Under the pieces are notes generated by a model. The model was not told where the DNA came from and ran no database searches. It saw only the letters and a program-made list of their open reading frames with translations. DNA of 64,000 nt, taken from NCBI GenBank assembly GCA_037952775.1, contig JBANAY010000003.1:26660001-26724000 (forward strand). The letters are read 5' to 3'. Position numbers and translations under genes: made by a program. Shown here piece by piece: positions 21,972 through 34,805 of the stretch. Numbering within the stretch: the first letter of the stretch is position 1; every line of letters begins with the position of its first letter. The stretch is from Clonostachys chloroleuca (Eukaryota; Ascomycota; Sordariomycetes; Hypocreales; Bionectriaceae).

Positions 21972-24535
21972 TCATGAAGAAGCAACTGCAGACACTTCTT
22001 TGGCCTCGGGCTTCTTCTCTTCCGTAAGGATAGCCTGCTCTTCTTCGACTGGAAGGGGAGCACTTATGCTATCCTTACCAGTGTCTGACTGGGCGGTAGA
22101 GTCGGCCGTCTTCTCGTCAGCGGAGGGCAGCTGGAGTTCGGGTTTGACCTCAGCATCGGAGGTGATGGCAACCTCGGGATTGGCTTCAGCTTCGGGCTGG
22201 GTTTCGATCTCAGGTTCGGCCTTGGTCTCAACATCTGGCTTAGCCTTGACCTCAACTTCAGGCTCGGTCTTGACCTCCACCTCAGACTCAGGCTCAGGCT
22301 TGGCTTCTACCTCTGGTACGGGCTCAGGCTTGACCTCGGGTTCGGGCGTAGGCTTGACTTCAGGCTCGGACTTGATCTCGACTTCCGGTTCCGTCTTAAT
22401 TTCTACCTCAGGTTCGGGCTTGACCTCCTCAACCTTAGGCTCGGGCTTCGTCTCCTCGACCTCGGGCTCAGGCTTGGCCTCAACTTCAGGCTCAGCCTTG
22501 ATCTCGGGTTCGGGCTCAGACTTGATCTCGTCCTTTGGCTTGCCCTCAGGCTCAGGGGTCGCTTCCACCTTGGGTTCCGGCTTGGCCTCGACCTCGGGTT
22601 TGGGCTTCACTTCAGCTTGAGGGGTGTTGATCTTCGGCTCCTTCGCGGGGGCCACCTCGACAGCCTTGGCGATCTGCTTTGCTGGAGCTGGAGCGGCAGG
22701 CTCAGGCTCTTCAATCTCTACTGCCGACTCATCTACAGCCAAAAGTGAGGATTCCTCCGCGTTGGACCCAACGCTGCGTGCCGTAGAGGGCGATCCAGGC
22801 TGAGTGCTTGCCCTCACACTGCTGCTTCGCCGGGAGCCGCTGGCGCCGTTCGACGGAACCCAATGGGTGGTTTTCTTGGGCGGCGTCAAGGGCACCTTCT
22901 CGGTCGTTTTGGAGGATGAGGCCTGAGTTGGTCTCATCATACGTGCTAGGAAGCTTTCATCGACATGGGACTCTCGCCTTGGGGCTGCTTCTGGTTCTGC
23001 CTTTTTGGGAGGCACACCGAGGCTGGGTCGGCTTCGGGTGGTGGTGGAAGTTGGTTTCGTTGGCTTGCTTGACGTTCCTGAGCCTGCAACACTCGTCCTG
23101 CTGGGAGCTCGGTTTGTGGTCGAAGGGGCCTGCAGTGAAGATTTGGATTGTCCCCGTGCGGCGTTACCCTTGGACACTGACGAAGCTGTGGGTGCAGTCA
23201 AGGATGCTGGCAAACTGACGGGTTTAGTTGGTGACTTGGGCTTTGGCTTGACAAATCCGGTGTCGGACGCCTGGGTAGGTTTGAGCGGAGGGGGCCTCGT
23301 GGTTTTGCTGGCATTGGTGCTGCTGGTCGTGGTGGTGGTTGCCGGTTTTCTTGCTGCGGCGCGTTCAGCCAGTCGGGATGTGGGTTTGGCATCTGAAGAT
23401 TTTGCTGCGGTCGAGGGAGTTGATTTTGTAGGCCCGGCTTGGGTTTTGGCTGCTGGTTTCGTAGGGGCCGCTGACTTATTGGCCGCAGCAAGACCAATCG
23501 TGGAGGCAGCTTTCCTGACAACTGCTGGTTTCGCAACAGCCAGTCTGGCTTGTCCCTTTGGCTTCTCATTCTCCTTCGAAGCGTCCTTCGCAGTAGGCTT
23601 GGCCTTCTCTGCAGGAGCAGAAGTTTTGACTGGAGAATTCGACCTTGCACGTGTCGCTGCAACAGCAGGCTTTGCGGGTGCTGGCTTCGTGGTAGGTGCA
23701 GCTGCAGCAACGGTCTTTTCAACAGGCTTTTCCACGGGCTTCGCAGGCTCTTGCTTCACGGTCTCTGGCTTCTCGATAGGCTTGGCAGGTACTTCTTCCA
23801 CTGGCTTTTCGGGCTTGGGGTTTGACTTCTCGGCCACAGCAGCGAGCTTCTCTTGAAAGGCATCTCTGCCAATTGGAGCCGAAATATCTCGAGGCGACTC
23901 GGGGATAGGATCGTTTCCAAAGCGCTTGCGGGGGTCTTGTATGTGTCATCGGCACCAATCACCGATGAATTTGAGGCAGTCTCCATGTCGGTACTGGGAG
24001 GGCGTCTTGAGGGACTAGGCTCGTAGCTTGGATCCCTCCGTAGGCCAATTACACCGTCCTTTTCGATAGCCACAAAGCTGGATCGTACCTTTGAGAGAGG
24101 TCGAGGAGAATTTGAGCCGCTGTTGCCTTTGTGGGGGAAGAGGTCGAGTTAGCTTGGACCAGACCGAGTAAACAGGGAAGGTTTGACGAGGGAGGTAGTG
24201 GCAATAAGAAAACAGGCTAGTTGGACTGTGATGGAGGGGTACCCAGCTGGAACGGGGAAAGGAGAGGAAGCTTTGAAGCGTCGGAGGAAGGATATCTTGT
24301 CTTATACACGGCCATTGTGGATATGGCGTGGTAAGACACGAAGGGTCAAAGCTGCAGGGCGGCGTGGCAGGAAAGACAAAAAGAAAAGTTGGAGCAGCAG
24401 GAATTGGACAGTTGGACATTCAAGACGCATCATGCGTTACGCACCTGGTATGCCAGGAGATCTCCCGCGGTCAGGAGGACTCGGGTCGTCCCCCTTGTTC
24501 TCAAACATGGCGCGCAGGTTCTTGACCCCGCTCAT
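21972..24535 (-). CDS. Pro/Glu/Lys-rich fungal protein of unknown function (one-base frame break)
   Basis: Two exons: 24445-24535 and 21972-24126, separated by a 318-base intron with a GCTAAC branch site. The product would be about 748 residues. Exon 1 (MSGVKNLRAMFENKG) and the start of exon 2 (RPLSKVRSSFVAIEKDG, RFGNDPIPESPRDIS) look like the conserved anchor of a filamentous-fungal protein group. Next come long Lys/Pro/Ala-rich disordered stretches, a conserved island DESFLARMMRPTQASSSKT, and a tail of imperfect PEPEVE-type repeats (about 22170-22620). The frame breaks at a G5 run (23930-23934 on +). A sixth base would join DDTYKTP to RKRFGND and make the length divisible by three. The gene is probably intact. 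No enzymatic domain was seen and function is unknown. Confidence 0.75.
22170..22620 (-). repeat. Imperfect tandem repeat coding PEPEVE/PEVEIK units
   Basis: On the coding strand, units of about 8-12 codons alternate Pro-Glu-Pro-Glu-Val-Glu with Lys/Thr spacers, some 20 times. It forms the acidic, presumably extended tail of the preceding protein. Confidence 0.8.
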
Positions 24536-26605
24536 GATTTCGAAGCTCTGGAGTTACTGAGGAAAAAAAAAGACAGAACAGGCCAGAGGAGAGAAGGGTG
24601 AGTGAGAAGGCGTCGGTCCAGACGCGTGCGCGACGGGGCAAGACGCGGGCTGGAGCGATCGGGGCAACTTTTGGACGAGCCTTGCTTGCTTTGCTCTGGG
24701 CTTGGGCCTGGGGTTGGGCTGCGTTGGGTCCGTTGGTCTGCCAGAGACCGGTTTGGCTAAGCGCGTGTGTTTTGTTTGATTGTGGCGTCGCTACAGTATC
24801 CGACGGCGAGCTAGACGGGTATTTGAGCAGCGAAAAAGCGGGCAGGCTACAGCTAGCTCTGTCCTCGGCAAGCTGGTGTGAGTGACTGACAATGGCAGTG
24901 CTGCGCGGTAGGTCGGCGGGTGCGTGCGTTGCTGTGCTGTGCTCAGTCGCGGTGCAGTGTAGGTAGTGCTGTGATATATGGAGCAATGTATGCATGTAAG
25001 AGCGAGGCAGGATGGGGGCTCGGCGGCCGCGAATGCTGGTGATGACCACGCTTGGGGGCGGTCCTGCGTATGGTGGTTTATGCTGGCAGTCGAGAGAGGA
25101 CACGACGACGCTTCTGACAGGATGGACTGGAGGACTGGTTTATGAGGTGGTGCTGGACGGGATCTTCCCGGAGCCGCCCAGCCAGCATTAATAAAAGTGA
25201 GGAACGAGGAAAATCAGGGGTAGCTACCTTCTGGCGACAGCTGGTGGGGTGGTGTGTTAGGAGACCGGCCAGGTACCTGCCAGCCGCCTACCTGCCACCG
25301 GCACCAACGCTACCGAGGACGCTACAGCCTGAGAGCCAGGATGTTAATTATTACAGTGGGAGGTTCATCTCCATCCATGGATGCCTTCCCAGGTAGCTAT
25401 GGATGGTTGGCTGCGCGATGGATCACGTAGCTAATTGCTTCCGCTCTGACGTATCCTGATGCAGCTGGCATCGACATCGATACACTCGTGCGTGCTACGC
25501 AGCTATAGCGGAGGCGAGATATTGTTTCTATTATAATCCACTGAGCCCGTCCTCCCGTCTCACTTCCCGGGCTTGGTTAGGTAAGGTAGTAGGCAAGGAT
25601 AGTACCTCCGCCTCTCTTCTTCAACCTAACTCAACCTCATCAATGCTGCCAGGCGATCGACGTAGGCTGTACTTGTACTACCACAGCAGCGACGGCTGCC
25701 AGATGCAGCACAGCATTTGATATTACACGGGGGCTGTCAGTAGCCGTACGGGGTCGCACCATGGAGGAGCTGTCCTCCGCGGCGATTCATGCATCAGTAT
25801 GCCCAAGCCGTTCTCCATCCAATAACTGACCCTCTTGTCTCGGGCTGCCCTCCATACTGGCTGGCTTGCTGGGCAACAACAACCTCTCGCTAGTCATTTC
25901 AGACGAAAAATAAGACGGTTCCTGTAGCTTGGAATGTCATAGCCCACGTCGCTGACTCCAGACTCAAGACCAAGCCGAGGGATCGAAAGGTGGATGTGGA
26001 TGTCGCATGAAACTGGGGTGGGCATGAAACTTGTGAATGTAGGGGACCTGCTCGACGTTTCAATTTCCAGAAGCCTTGCTTGTTCCCTAGCTGACCCATC
26101 CCAGCCAGCCGCCTTGCATGTTCATGTTCATGCATGCTATTCTTGTAGCATAAAAAGAAATCCTAATCTGGGGATCCGACGGCACGAGGACAGACGCGGG
26201 CTTCCAAGCAGCAGTTACGAGGAGCATGTGGCATGCGATGATTTGTTTAATTGATGCAGCGTGCAATGGGGTGATGCTCATCTTTACTATTGCCAATATG
26301 GAGCATCGGGCGCTGTAAAGTGGAATAAATGAATTGCACGATGCTGGCAAAAAGCCTCCGTCGGTACTTAGGCGGTACCTACAGGCCTTGGAGGCACCCC
26401 GCCACACCAAATTGCTGGCCTTGCTCCCTGTAGCATCCAAAGTACCTGCCCTGAGACCACGGGAGCCAGCCTCGGCTTACCTAATCCCCCTCCCCCGCCA
26501 TTTGTTTTTTCTTGTCCAGTCTGAGGCCCGATCTTCGGCGTCCAGGAACCGACCAAGTATCCGTTCCAACTGTGCACGTTTAGTCAATTGACCGGCCACG
26601 CCAGA
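24536..26605. promoter_or_regulatory. Divergent intergenic region, 2.1 kb
   Basis: It separates the Pro/Glu-rich gene (leftward) from homoisocitrate dehydrogenase (rightward). Short open frames only. No gene, tRNA or transposon recognised. Presumed promoters lie at both ends. Confidence 0.55.
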
Positions 26606-27759
<1,154 letters not shown>

Positions 27760-28191
27760 ATGGGCCTTTTTACTAGAAAGAAAGATTTGAACTCGAAAAC
27801 GTGTTATGAGAACCGGGGAAAAAAGGAACGGTATAAAAGCTGGGGCGGTTTATGATATAGAGGAGATTACTACCGCTGTATTTACTCGTCACATTGTATA
27901 CAATTGATTTTTAAGCCAAGCTCCTTTTTTTCACCAACATGACTTTCGATGTACATCTAAGTACCTTAGATGATGAATCCCAGTTTAGCTAAGCTGCTCA
28001 TGGGATATTCTCATAACTATCCAAAAAAAAACGTCTCATGGCATTAATCTAATTTTTTTCTTTTATCTCGTACATACAGTGATATGGTACAGGTGTTGAA
28101 ACAACGTGCTTGAAGAGCGACATACGCCTCTATCCTTTTTCTTCTATGGCAGCGCTGAAATTGATGGATATAGTACAGCTAGAGAGACAGT
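27760..28191. other. Intergenic, 432 bases between convergent genes
   Basis: AT-rich 3' flanks of LYS12 and MEF1. No gene seen. Confidence 0.6.
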
Positions 28192-30727
28192 TTACTTGGT
28201 TCTCTTGGCTTCGAGCTCAGCCTCGTACTTGGCGATCAGCTCCTTCCTGTAATGATTGTTAGTACTCTGTCTTCTTATCGACTCCGTAATGGAGAGGGGT
28301 GGGTTAAATATACTGCAGGTGTGGCGGAGCTGGCGCGTAGTGGCTAAACTCCATGGTGAACTCTCCCTTGCCCTGCGTGGCGGCGCGGAGCTGGGAGCTG
28401 AAGCCGAACATGGCGTTGAGGGAGCAGTCGCAGGTGAGGGTGAAGTCCTCGGTGCCGATGTCGGTGTCGTGGATGGTGGCGTTGCGCTTGTTCATGAGCA
28501 TGAGGATGCCGCCCTGGAACTCATTGGGGGCGGTGATGGTGGTCTTCATGAGGGGCTCGAGGACCTGGCCGCCCGCCTCCTTGAAGGCCTTGCGGAAGGC
28601 CATCTGCGTGGCGAGGTTGAAGGCGTGGTCGGACGAGTCGGTGACGTGGGTCGCGCCGTCGTTGATGATCATCTTGGTGCCAATGACGTGGTGGCCCAGG
28701 AGGGGGCCCTTGTCGGTCGCGGCCTCGAAGCCCTTGGCGCAGGCCGTGAGGAACTTGTCGGGGATGTTGCCGCCGACGACTTGGCTCTCGTAGTAGTTCT
28801 CGCCGGGCTTCTCGTAGGGCTCGATCCAGCCCGCGACGCGGGCGAAGTCGCCGGGACCGCCGCTCTGGCGCTTGAACAGGAAGTCAAAGTCGGCGCGGTG
28901 GGCGATGGTCTCGCGGTAGGCGACGCGGGGCTGACCGGTGACGCAGTCGGTCTTGTACTCGCGGCGGAGACGCTCGACGTAGACCTCGAGGTGCAGCTCG
29001 CCCATGCCGGAGATGATGGTCTCCTCGCTCTCGGCATCGACGTGGACTCGGAAGGTAGGATCCTCGCGGGTGAAGCGGTTCATGGCCTTACTGAAGTTGT
29101 CTGCGTCTCCGGAGCGCTTGGGCTTGATGGACAGAGACATGACGGCATCTGGGACGAACATGGACGACATGGAGTAGGGGAGACCGCCGTCGGTGAAGGT
29201 GTCTCCGGAAGCACAGTCGACACCGAACACGGCACAGATCTCACCAGCACCAACCTCGGAGACATCCTCCATCTCATTGGAATGCATGCGGACGATACGG
29301 GGAATTCGGACCTTCTTGCCTGTGCGGGAGTTGAAGAGGTAAGAACCCTTGGACAGAGTTCCTTGGTAGACTCGGATGTAGGTAAGCTGGCCGTAGTTGT
29401 TTTCCTCAAGCTTGAAGGCGAGACCGACGAAAGGCAGGGAGTTGTACGGGACAAGCTTGACAGACTTCTCGTCTTGAGATCGATCCAGGGCCAGGTTGTC
29501 GGTATCAGCAGGGTTGGGCAGGTATTCACACACGGCATCGAGCATAGGCTGGATGGCCTTGTCGGCCAGGGCGGATCCCATCATGACAGGAGTGAACTTG
29601 CGGGCAATAGTGGACCTTCGGATGGCAGCCTTGATCTGTTCGTTGGTGGGTTCAACTTCCTCAAGGAACAGTTCGGCAATTTCATCATCGACATCAGCGA
29701 GCTTCTCAATCAGAGCCTGGCGCTTCTCGTTGGCGAGTTCCACGAGGGTGGGAGGGACCTGGTTGACCACGCGGACTTTGACACCACGGGGGCCTTCAAA
29801 GTACATAGCCTTCATTTCGATCAGATCAACGACACCCTCGTGCTCGTCCTCGAGGCCAATGGGGATCTGGATAGCAGCGGCAGGGATCTTGAGCTTCTGG
29901 TTGATTTGCTCCACGGCCTTCCAGGGGTTGGCGCCCATGCGGTCCATCTTGTTGATAAAGGATATACGGGGGACATTGTAGCGCTTCATCTGTCGGTCGA
30001 CGGTGATGGTCTGGGACTGGACGCCGCTGACAGCACAGAGAATCATGACGGCACCATCGAGAACGCGGAGAGCGCGCTCAACCTCGATGGTGAAGTCGAT
30101 ATGGCCGGGAGTGTCGATAAGATTGATGTGGTAGGTTTCCTCTTTTCCGTCTTCTTGCTTCTGCCAGTCGCAGAAAGTGGCAGCAGATTGAATTGTAATA
30201 CCCTTTTCCCTTTCCAGATCCATAGAGTCCATCTTAGCGCCAACCGAATCTTTGCCCCGAACTTCGTGGATTGCCTTGATTCGGCCGGTATAGAACAGAA
30301 CTCGCTCAGTAACCGTAGTCTTGCCACTGTCGATGTGTGCCTAGAACCCTGGGCATCAGCGCTGTGCCATATCGGAAAAGGAGCGTCGTCGACTTACAGC
30401 AATACCAATGTTGCGACTTGGAGAGCCTGGCCTTCTCGGCAGGATTCATGTTGGCAGCCACATATTCGGGGGTAAGACTGGAGGCATCGGTCTGGGCTTT
30501 CTTCAACCTAACAGCAACCAATTCATCAGTAAAAGTCCAACATGGAGGTGTGAAGGCGGGGATTGAAGCACGCACGCTTCTTGAGCAGCGCTGGCAGTGG
30601 GCGAAGTCTGGCTGAATGCTCGTCGGCCGCCAGCTGCCCACGAACCAATTGTGGGATTGACATCGCGAATTGAGAGGCTTCCTATCAGACGGCAGTCGAG
30701 CCATCTGATTGCCCCTAATCCCCTCAT
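28192..30727 (-). CDS. MEF1: Mitochondrial elongation factor G1 (frame break in exon 2)
   Basis: Exons 30576-30727, 30398-30507, 28314-30340 and 28192-28246 give about 780 residues. The first 50 residues are basic with few acids, a mitochondrial presequence (..[15 protein letters not shown]). GTPase motifs follow: AHIDSGKTT (G1), GITIQSAAT (G2), DTPGHIDF (G3), NKMDR (G4) and GSAL (G5). Domains II-V include [11 protein letters not shown] and GGNIPDKF. The gene ends [12 protein letters not shown]. The protein drives translocation on the mitoribosome. In exon 2 the frame of [10 protein letters not shown] does not continue into the universally conserved RNIGIA. The break is at 30411-30420 and needs two added bases or one removed. 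There is no homopolymer here. All other phases fit, so a sequencing error or a recent mutation is likely. Confidence 0.92.
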
Positions 30728-31232
30728 GGTTGCTGTCGAAAACAAGCTGAGGAGGGTGTCTTGACTTGTCCAGCACTCGTCGACCAATTGCGCTGACGGC
30801 AATCTTTTTTTCCATGCTCCCACTTGGGTGCCGGAAAAATCCGCCGCCGATAAGACTCTAATCGCGCTCCCGCCTCTCGCCGTGTCCCGAACCATTCATT
30901 CGAGGACTATTAATAATATTCATGCGACCAATCATTTTGAGGATGAAATGCATTCTTGGATGAATTGTGAATAGCAAGCTGTGGTTTATATACTGGTATA
31001 TATAGCTTAAATACATTCCTTCATCTCTATAACCTTCGTTTCAATTGTACCCAGGGTGATCTTACCCAGAAAAAGCCTTTAACACCAAAACACCTTGCCT
31101 CCTGTGGTATATCCAAACCTAAATTAAGTGGTCCAATACCTCTAAACATATCCCAAACGCCTTTTTCTTACCTATCCTCATTTGGTTTAGGCAAGCGGAC
31201 GATATCGAATCCTCGAAGTGCAGCGACAGAGT
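30728..31232. other. Intergenic, 505 bases
   Basis: Promoter side of MEF1 and the AT-rich 3' flank of the aspartic protease gene. No gene seen. Confidence 0.6.
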
Positions 31233-32776
31233 CTACAGCAACCTAACGTTAAGAAGAACAGCACTGGCCAGTGAGATGCACAAAGGGAGCAAGATGGGAA
31301 GCATGTTGGCTTTCCCTAAACTGCAGCTCTCTTCTGGACTGTCTCCGTCTTGAAACCCGTCCGCCGCTTTTAAGTTCGTTGTTTCGGCCATGGGGAAATC
31401 CACCACCGAGTCTATAGGGCTGGTAGTTGTAGTGACCGGGGCAGCGGTGGCACCTGGAATTGAGGCGCCTTTACTTGGGAACGGTACAATGTTGGTCTCG
31501 GTTGAGTTGAATTTCGTGGGCGCAAGACCTATCTGATTATTTTCCAGGTCGTATACCACGTAGGCAGATCGTAGAAAAGTATCGCCAAGTACATACGTTC
31601 CTGTTGTGTAGTTCTGGATCCCAAAGGCGCATAGATACTCGCCTGCGTAGGGGCCGGAAGTGAGTAAAGGCGGGTCCCCATTCGTCAAATCAATGACCAA
31701 CTCATCCATTGTGACATTGATCGTGGGGCCGCCATCGCCCGCGAAACCAAACGAGAAGTGGCCCGGGTGTGAACTGTGGGAGCATGGGAGGATGGCCATC
31801 CCCAAGGACACTTGATACTTCGCCCCAACCTCCTTCCATACAGCCTGTGCCAGCTCTGTGGGAAGGTAGCTCAGAGTAGAACCTGAATCCAGGAGCACTT
31901 CGATGGCACTTTCAGATGTGGCGAGAACATCGGTCCCGCTAGGGCTCGTGGCTTTGAGAGACGACATGACGACAATGAATTCGGTATACTTGTCAGCGTC
32001 CTCGTCGAGTAGTACATCGATTTTAGTCAGTGGGCCGTCGAATTTGCCCGTATCAACACCACCAAAAAGAATGTTGCCGGTGTTCGCATCCAGATCATTG
32101 AGCCAAAGGCTATAGGCTATCGAGTTGATCAATCCATCCCGTTCCATGGCAACAGGGAGATTAGCGTAGGGAGAATCTTTGTTCGCCATCGACGCTTCAT
32201 TGGTGGCATACCCTACCCCAACCAGGCCATAAGTGATGTCAGTTTTTAAACCAAGTCCCATTGTAAGGTTCTGAACATCATTGCCGCCTATTTGGAACCT
32301 GTCTCTGAAGTAATCGCCCGAGGCATACTTGTCGTCTATATAGGACACGTAAAACTCGTCCTCCCCAATCTCATAAAATGTTTTAGAGCTGCTCGAGTTA
32401 ACTATAAATTATCATGTCAGCAGGAAAGGAACCCCACACAAGCTTCATGATTTTCATGGGTGAAGGGAAAACGCACATGAACCAAGCATACATAAGCCAG
32501 ACTTGCAAACTGTTGCATCACAGTGTGGTATCCAAACATCGCTACTGCCGGTATCCAATTGCATAGTCATATTTTGACCAGGGCTACCAATTTGGACTGT
32601 AGCAAAGTAGCCCCCCTTCCTTTCTCATTGAGGATGATCTCTTCAAAGGCAGATTTCGACCTGCGCTGCAGTGACTCTCCTGTTGCCCGTTTCTCAATAT
32701 CCCAGGTGACAACTTGCGCCATAGCCGTTAGGGTCAGCGCCGGCACCAACCCGAAATATCCCAGCCTCTTTTTCAT
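31233..32776 (-). CDS. Yapsin-like, GPI-anchored aspartic protease (one-base frame break)
   Basis: Exons 32477-32776 and 31233-32401 give about 489 residues. There is a signal peptide (residues 1-20), then a pro-region with dibasic sites KR (29-30) and RR (38-39) suited to Kex2 processing. Catalytic motif 1 is DTGSS (D75) and motif 2 is DSGST, with the usual YLP after it. The C-terminus is Ser/Thr/Pro-rich and ends in a hydrophobic stretch (LPILLPLCISLASAVLL), typical of a GPI attachment signal. This is the layout of yapsins/OpsB, which cleave after basic residues at the cell surface. The frame breaks at a C6 run (32611-32616 on +) between EKGRG and GYFATVQIG. A seventh base restores it and makes the intron phase correct, so the gene is probably functional. 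Confidence 0.88.
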
Positions 32777-34805
32777 CCTGCATTCGCAGGACCAGAGGTC
32801 TCCGAAACCGCTATTAGAAAGGGCTAAGAGAAGCAAGGCCTGTCTTCAGGCCCAGAAGTTTGCCGGTAATTCGTAACACTGGCGATGGCGAGATTGAGCA
32901 TCTGGACATACAAGTAGGCGTTGAGAAGATACGTGGAGGGCGTTGAGAGAGAGTTCTTGAGCGTGAGAGCCAGGTAAGAAGCCAAGCTCAGTGCATGTAG
33001 TATATTATTCGGTAATGACAGTTGGTGTATTCAATTAGGTAGAAGTGAAGCAATCACCAAGACGAATGGTGAGATGAGATGGACGAGAAGAAATACAAGA
33101 TATGGTGAGCATCAAAACAAAACGCAGGGAACGGTCTACATCACGGCGGACGCAGCCCGAGGAGGGAAGGATGGAAGAAAGCGACAAATGCGAAAAGAGA
33201 CATGAGCGAGGAGAATTATTGAAAAGGCCAAGAGTGATGGAAGGAAGCGTCGTCATGAGCTTTCCTAGTTGGGACGTGATCCACTTCACTCGGGGGTTCT
33301 TTGGGGGGCGGATTCAGAAAAAACCCCTAGCCGCGTGCCAAGATGCTGCTGAAGGCTGCCGCGGCCAGCCCTGAGGGCTTCTCTCTTGGCGACTAGGCAG
33401 TGGAGGGATGGATTTCTCATCAGGGCTGCTCACTGTCTGACAGTCGGCCAAGAGTCTACCTGGAACCGCGGGAAGCGTGATACGACGCTAAGACGGCACA
33501 AGTCTCAGAGGGAACACGCGTTCAATGCCCAGAGCAGCCTTCTTGGCCAACACAAGCTAGCAGGGACCCATTTGCTTGGCTTGGTTGCGTGGATGGACGA
33601 CTTGCCGAAAAGCCACTCTATCCCAAGTAGACCCTGGGGTTAGCTTTGTCCTGCTTTAATTCAAATCCCGTCTCAATGCTGAGGCAATACAGATACAAAA
33701 AGACCCTAGAAATCTATTGCTACGCTGCTTGTTCTCGAAGAGATTGGAATATGGATACCTGCTGTACCCCGAAGTTAGTCGCCAATCATGCTGGGGAGAT
33801 TGTCCTACCCATAGCCTACCTGAGTAAGGTACCGGCTCGCGGGTAACATAGGTAGGAATTGGCACACCTAAACACTCCCTTAGCACATGCTTGATCTATT
33901 ATCTCTCATAGCTACTTAGCTAGGTAGGGAATTACTAAAATAAAATTGAGGGAAAAGAATATCAAGGTCTAAGTACTGATATTCTCTAATCTTTGTTTAG
34001 AACTAGCTACTTATTTAGATATTCTGATGTTTATTTGGTTGGTTGTTTGGGTCTTCAATCTGGGTGTCACCCACTTGGTAGCCTTTCCAGAGTCCTGGGC
34101 GGTCGTCCGGAGTCCGCATGCCCTGGTGCCTGGATTCTGACGGCGGCCAAACCCGATTTGAAACGTTCATGCAAGAGCTCGCCCATCACTCCTGGATCTA
34201 GCGATTGCCTTCGCTACTAGCTAGGTACCTTTAACCTTCGGCCAGCCATTTGTGCAAGTCTGGTATGCACTGATTCCAATAGTTTGGTGCGTTGATTCAG
34301 AAGCGAGGCGATAGATTGACAGATACCACGCCAGCCGTGTCAGAAGGCCGTGTCATTTGACCAGCACAATCGTCAGCAGAGCCCTGCTCCGGTATGCTTC
34401 AACCATCCAGGTCCGTGTATTCTCGTGATCAGGAGCCTGGGATCTTGCCAACCGGCGACCGTCATGCGGGGACGGCTAAATGCAGAGTGCACTGGCTTGA
34501 TTGGCTGCAGCTTGATATTCACTGCAGCTAAGCCGCAAGGTACCAATCGTGTACGTAAGCGGCCATGTGGCTGTTGCCCGAGGGGAAAGTAACTTTCAGG
34601 TACTCGGCATCTGCCTAGACGCCTCCCAGCCAACCGCAATCATTAAACTCCGGGCCCGAGGTGGAACATACTTGTACCTCGCCCTATCGTCATCGTCCTC
34701 CATGCAACCTACACCCGATCTCGAGCTGTCATTGCCATCATCGACTCAACCATCAGTCGTCGCATCTTGCAGCCAGTGCGCCGTCGCACTTGTGATCTGA
34801 CTGCC
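32777..34805. promoter_or_regulatory. Divergent intergenic region, 2.0 kb
   Basis: It lies between the protease (leftward) and the ABC transporter (rightward). An AT-rich block with TAGCTA/TAGGTA motifs runs about 33840-34030. No gene, tRNA or transposable element recognised. Confidence 0.55.

Noticed and set aside
28256..30475. 739-codon open frame on the + strand
   Set aside because: It is the antisense shadow of MEF1. Its Leu/Val/Gly-rich product has no motif, while the opposite strand carries all EF-G motifs. Strong codon bias keeps such frames open.
33640..33680. Second T-arm-like sequence (ATTCAAATCCCG)
   Set aside because: No matching A-box or cloverleaf could be built upstream.
33840..34030. 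AT-rich block as possible transposon remnant or origin
   Set aside because: No terminal repeats, target duplications or coding remnants. Base composition alone is not enough.
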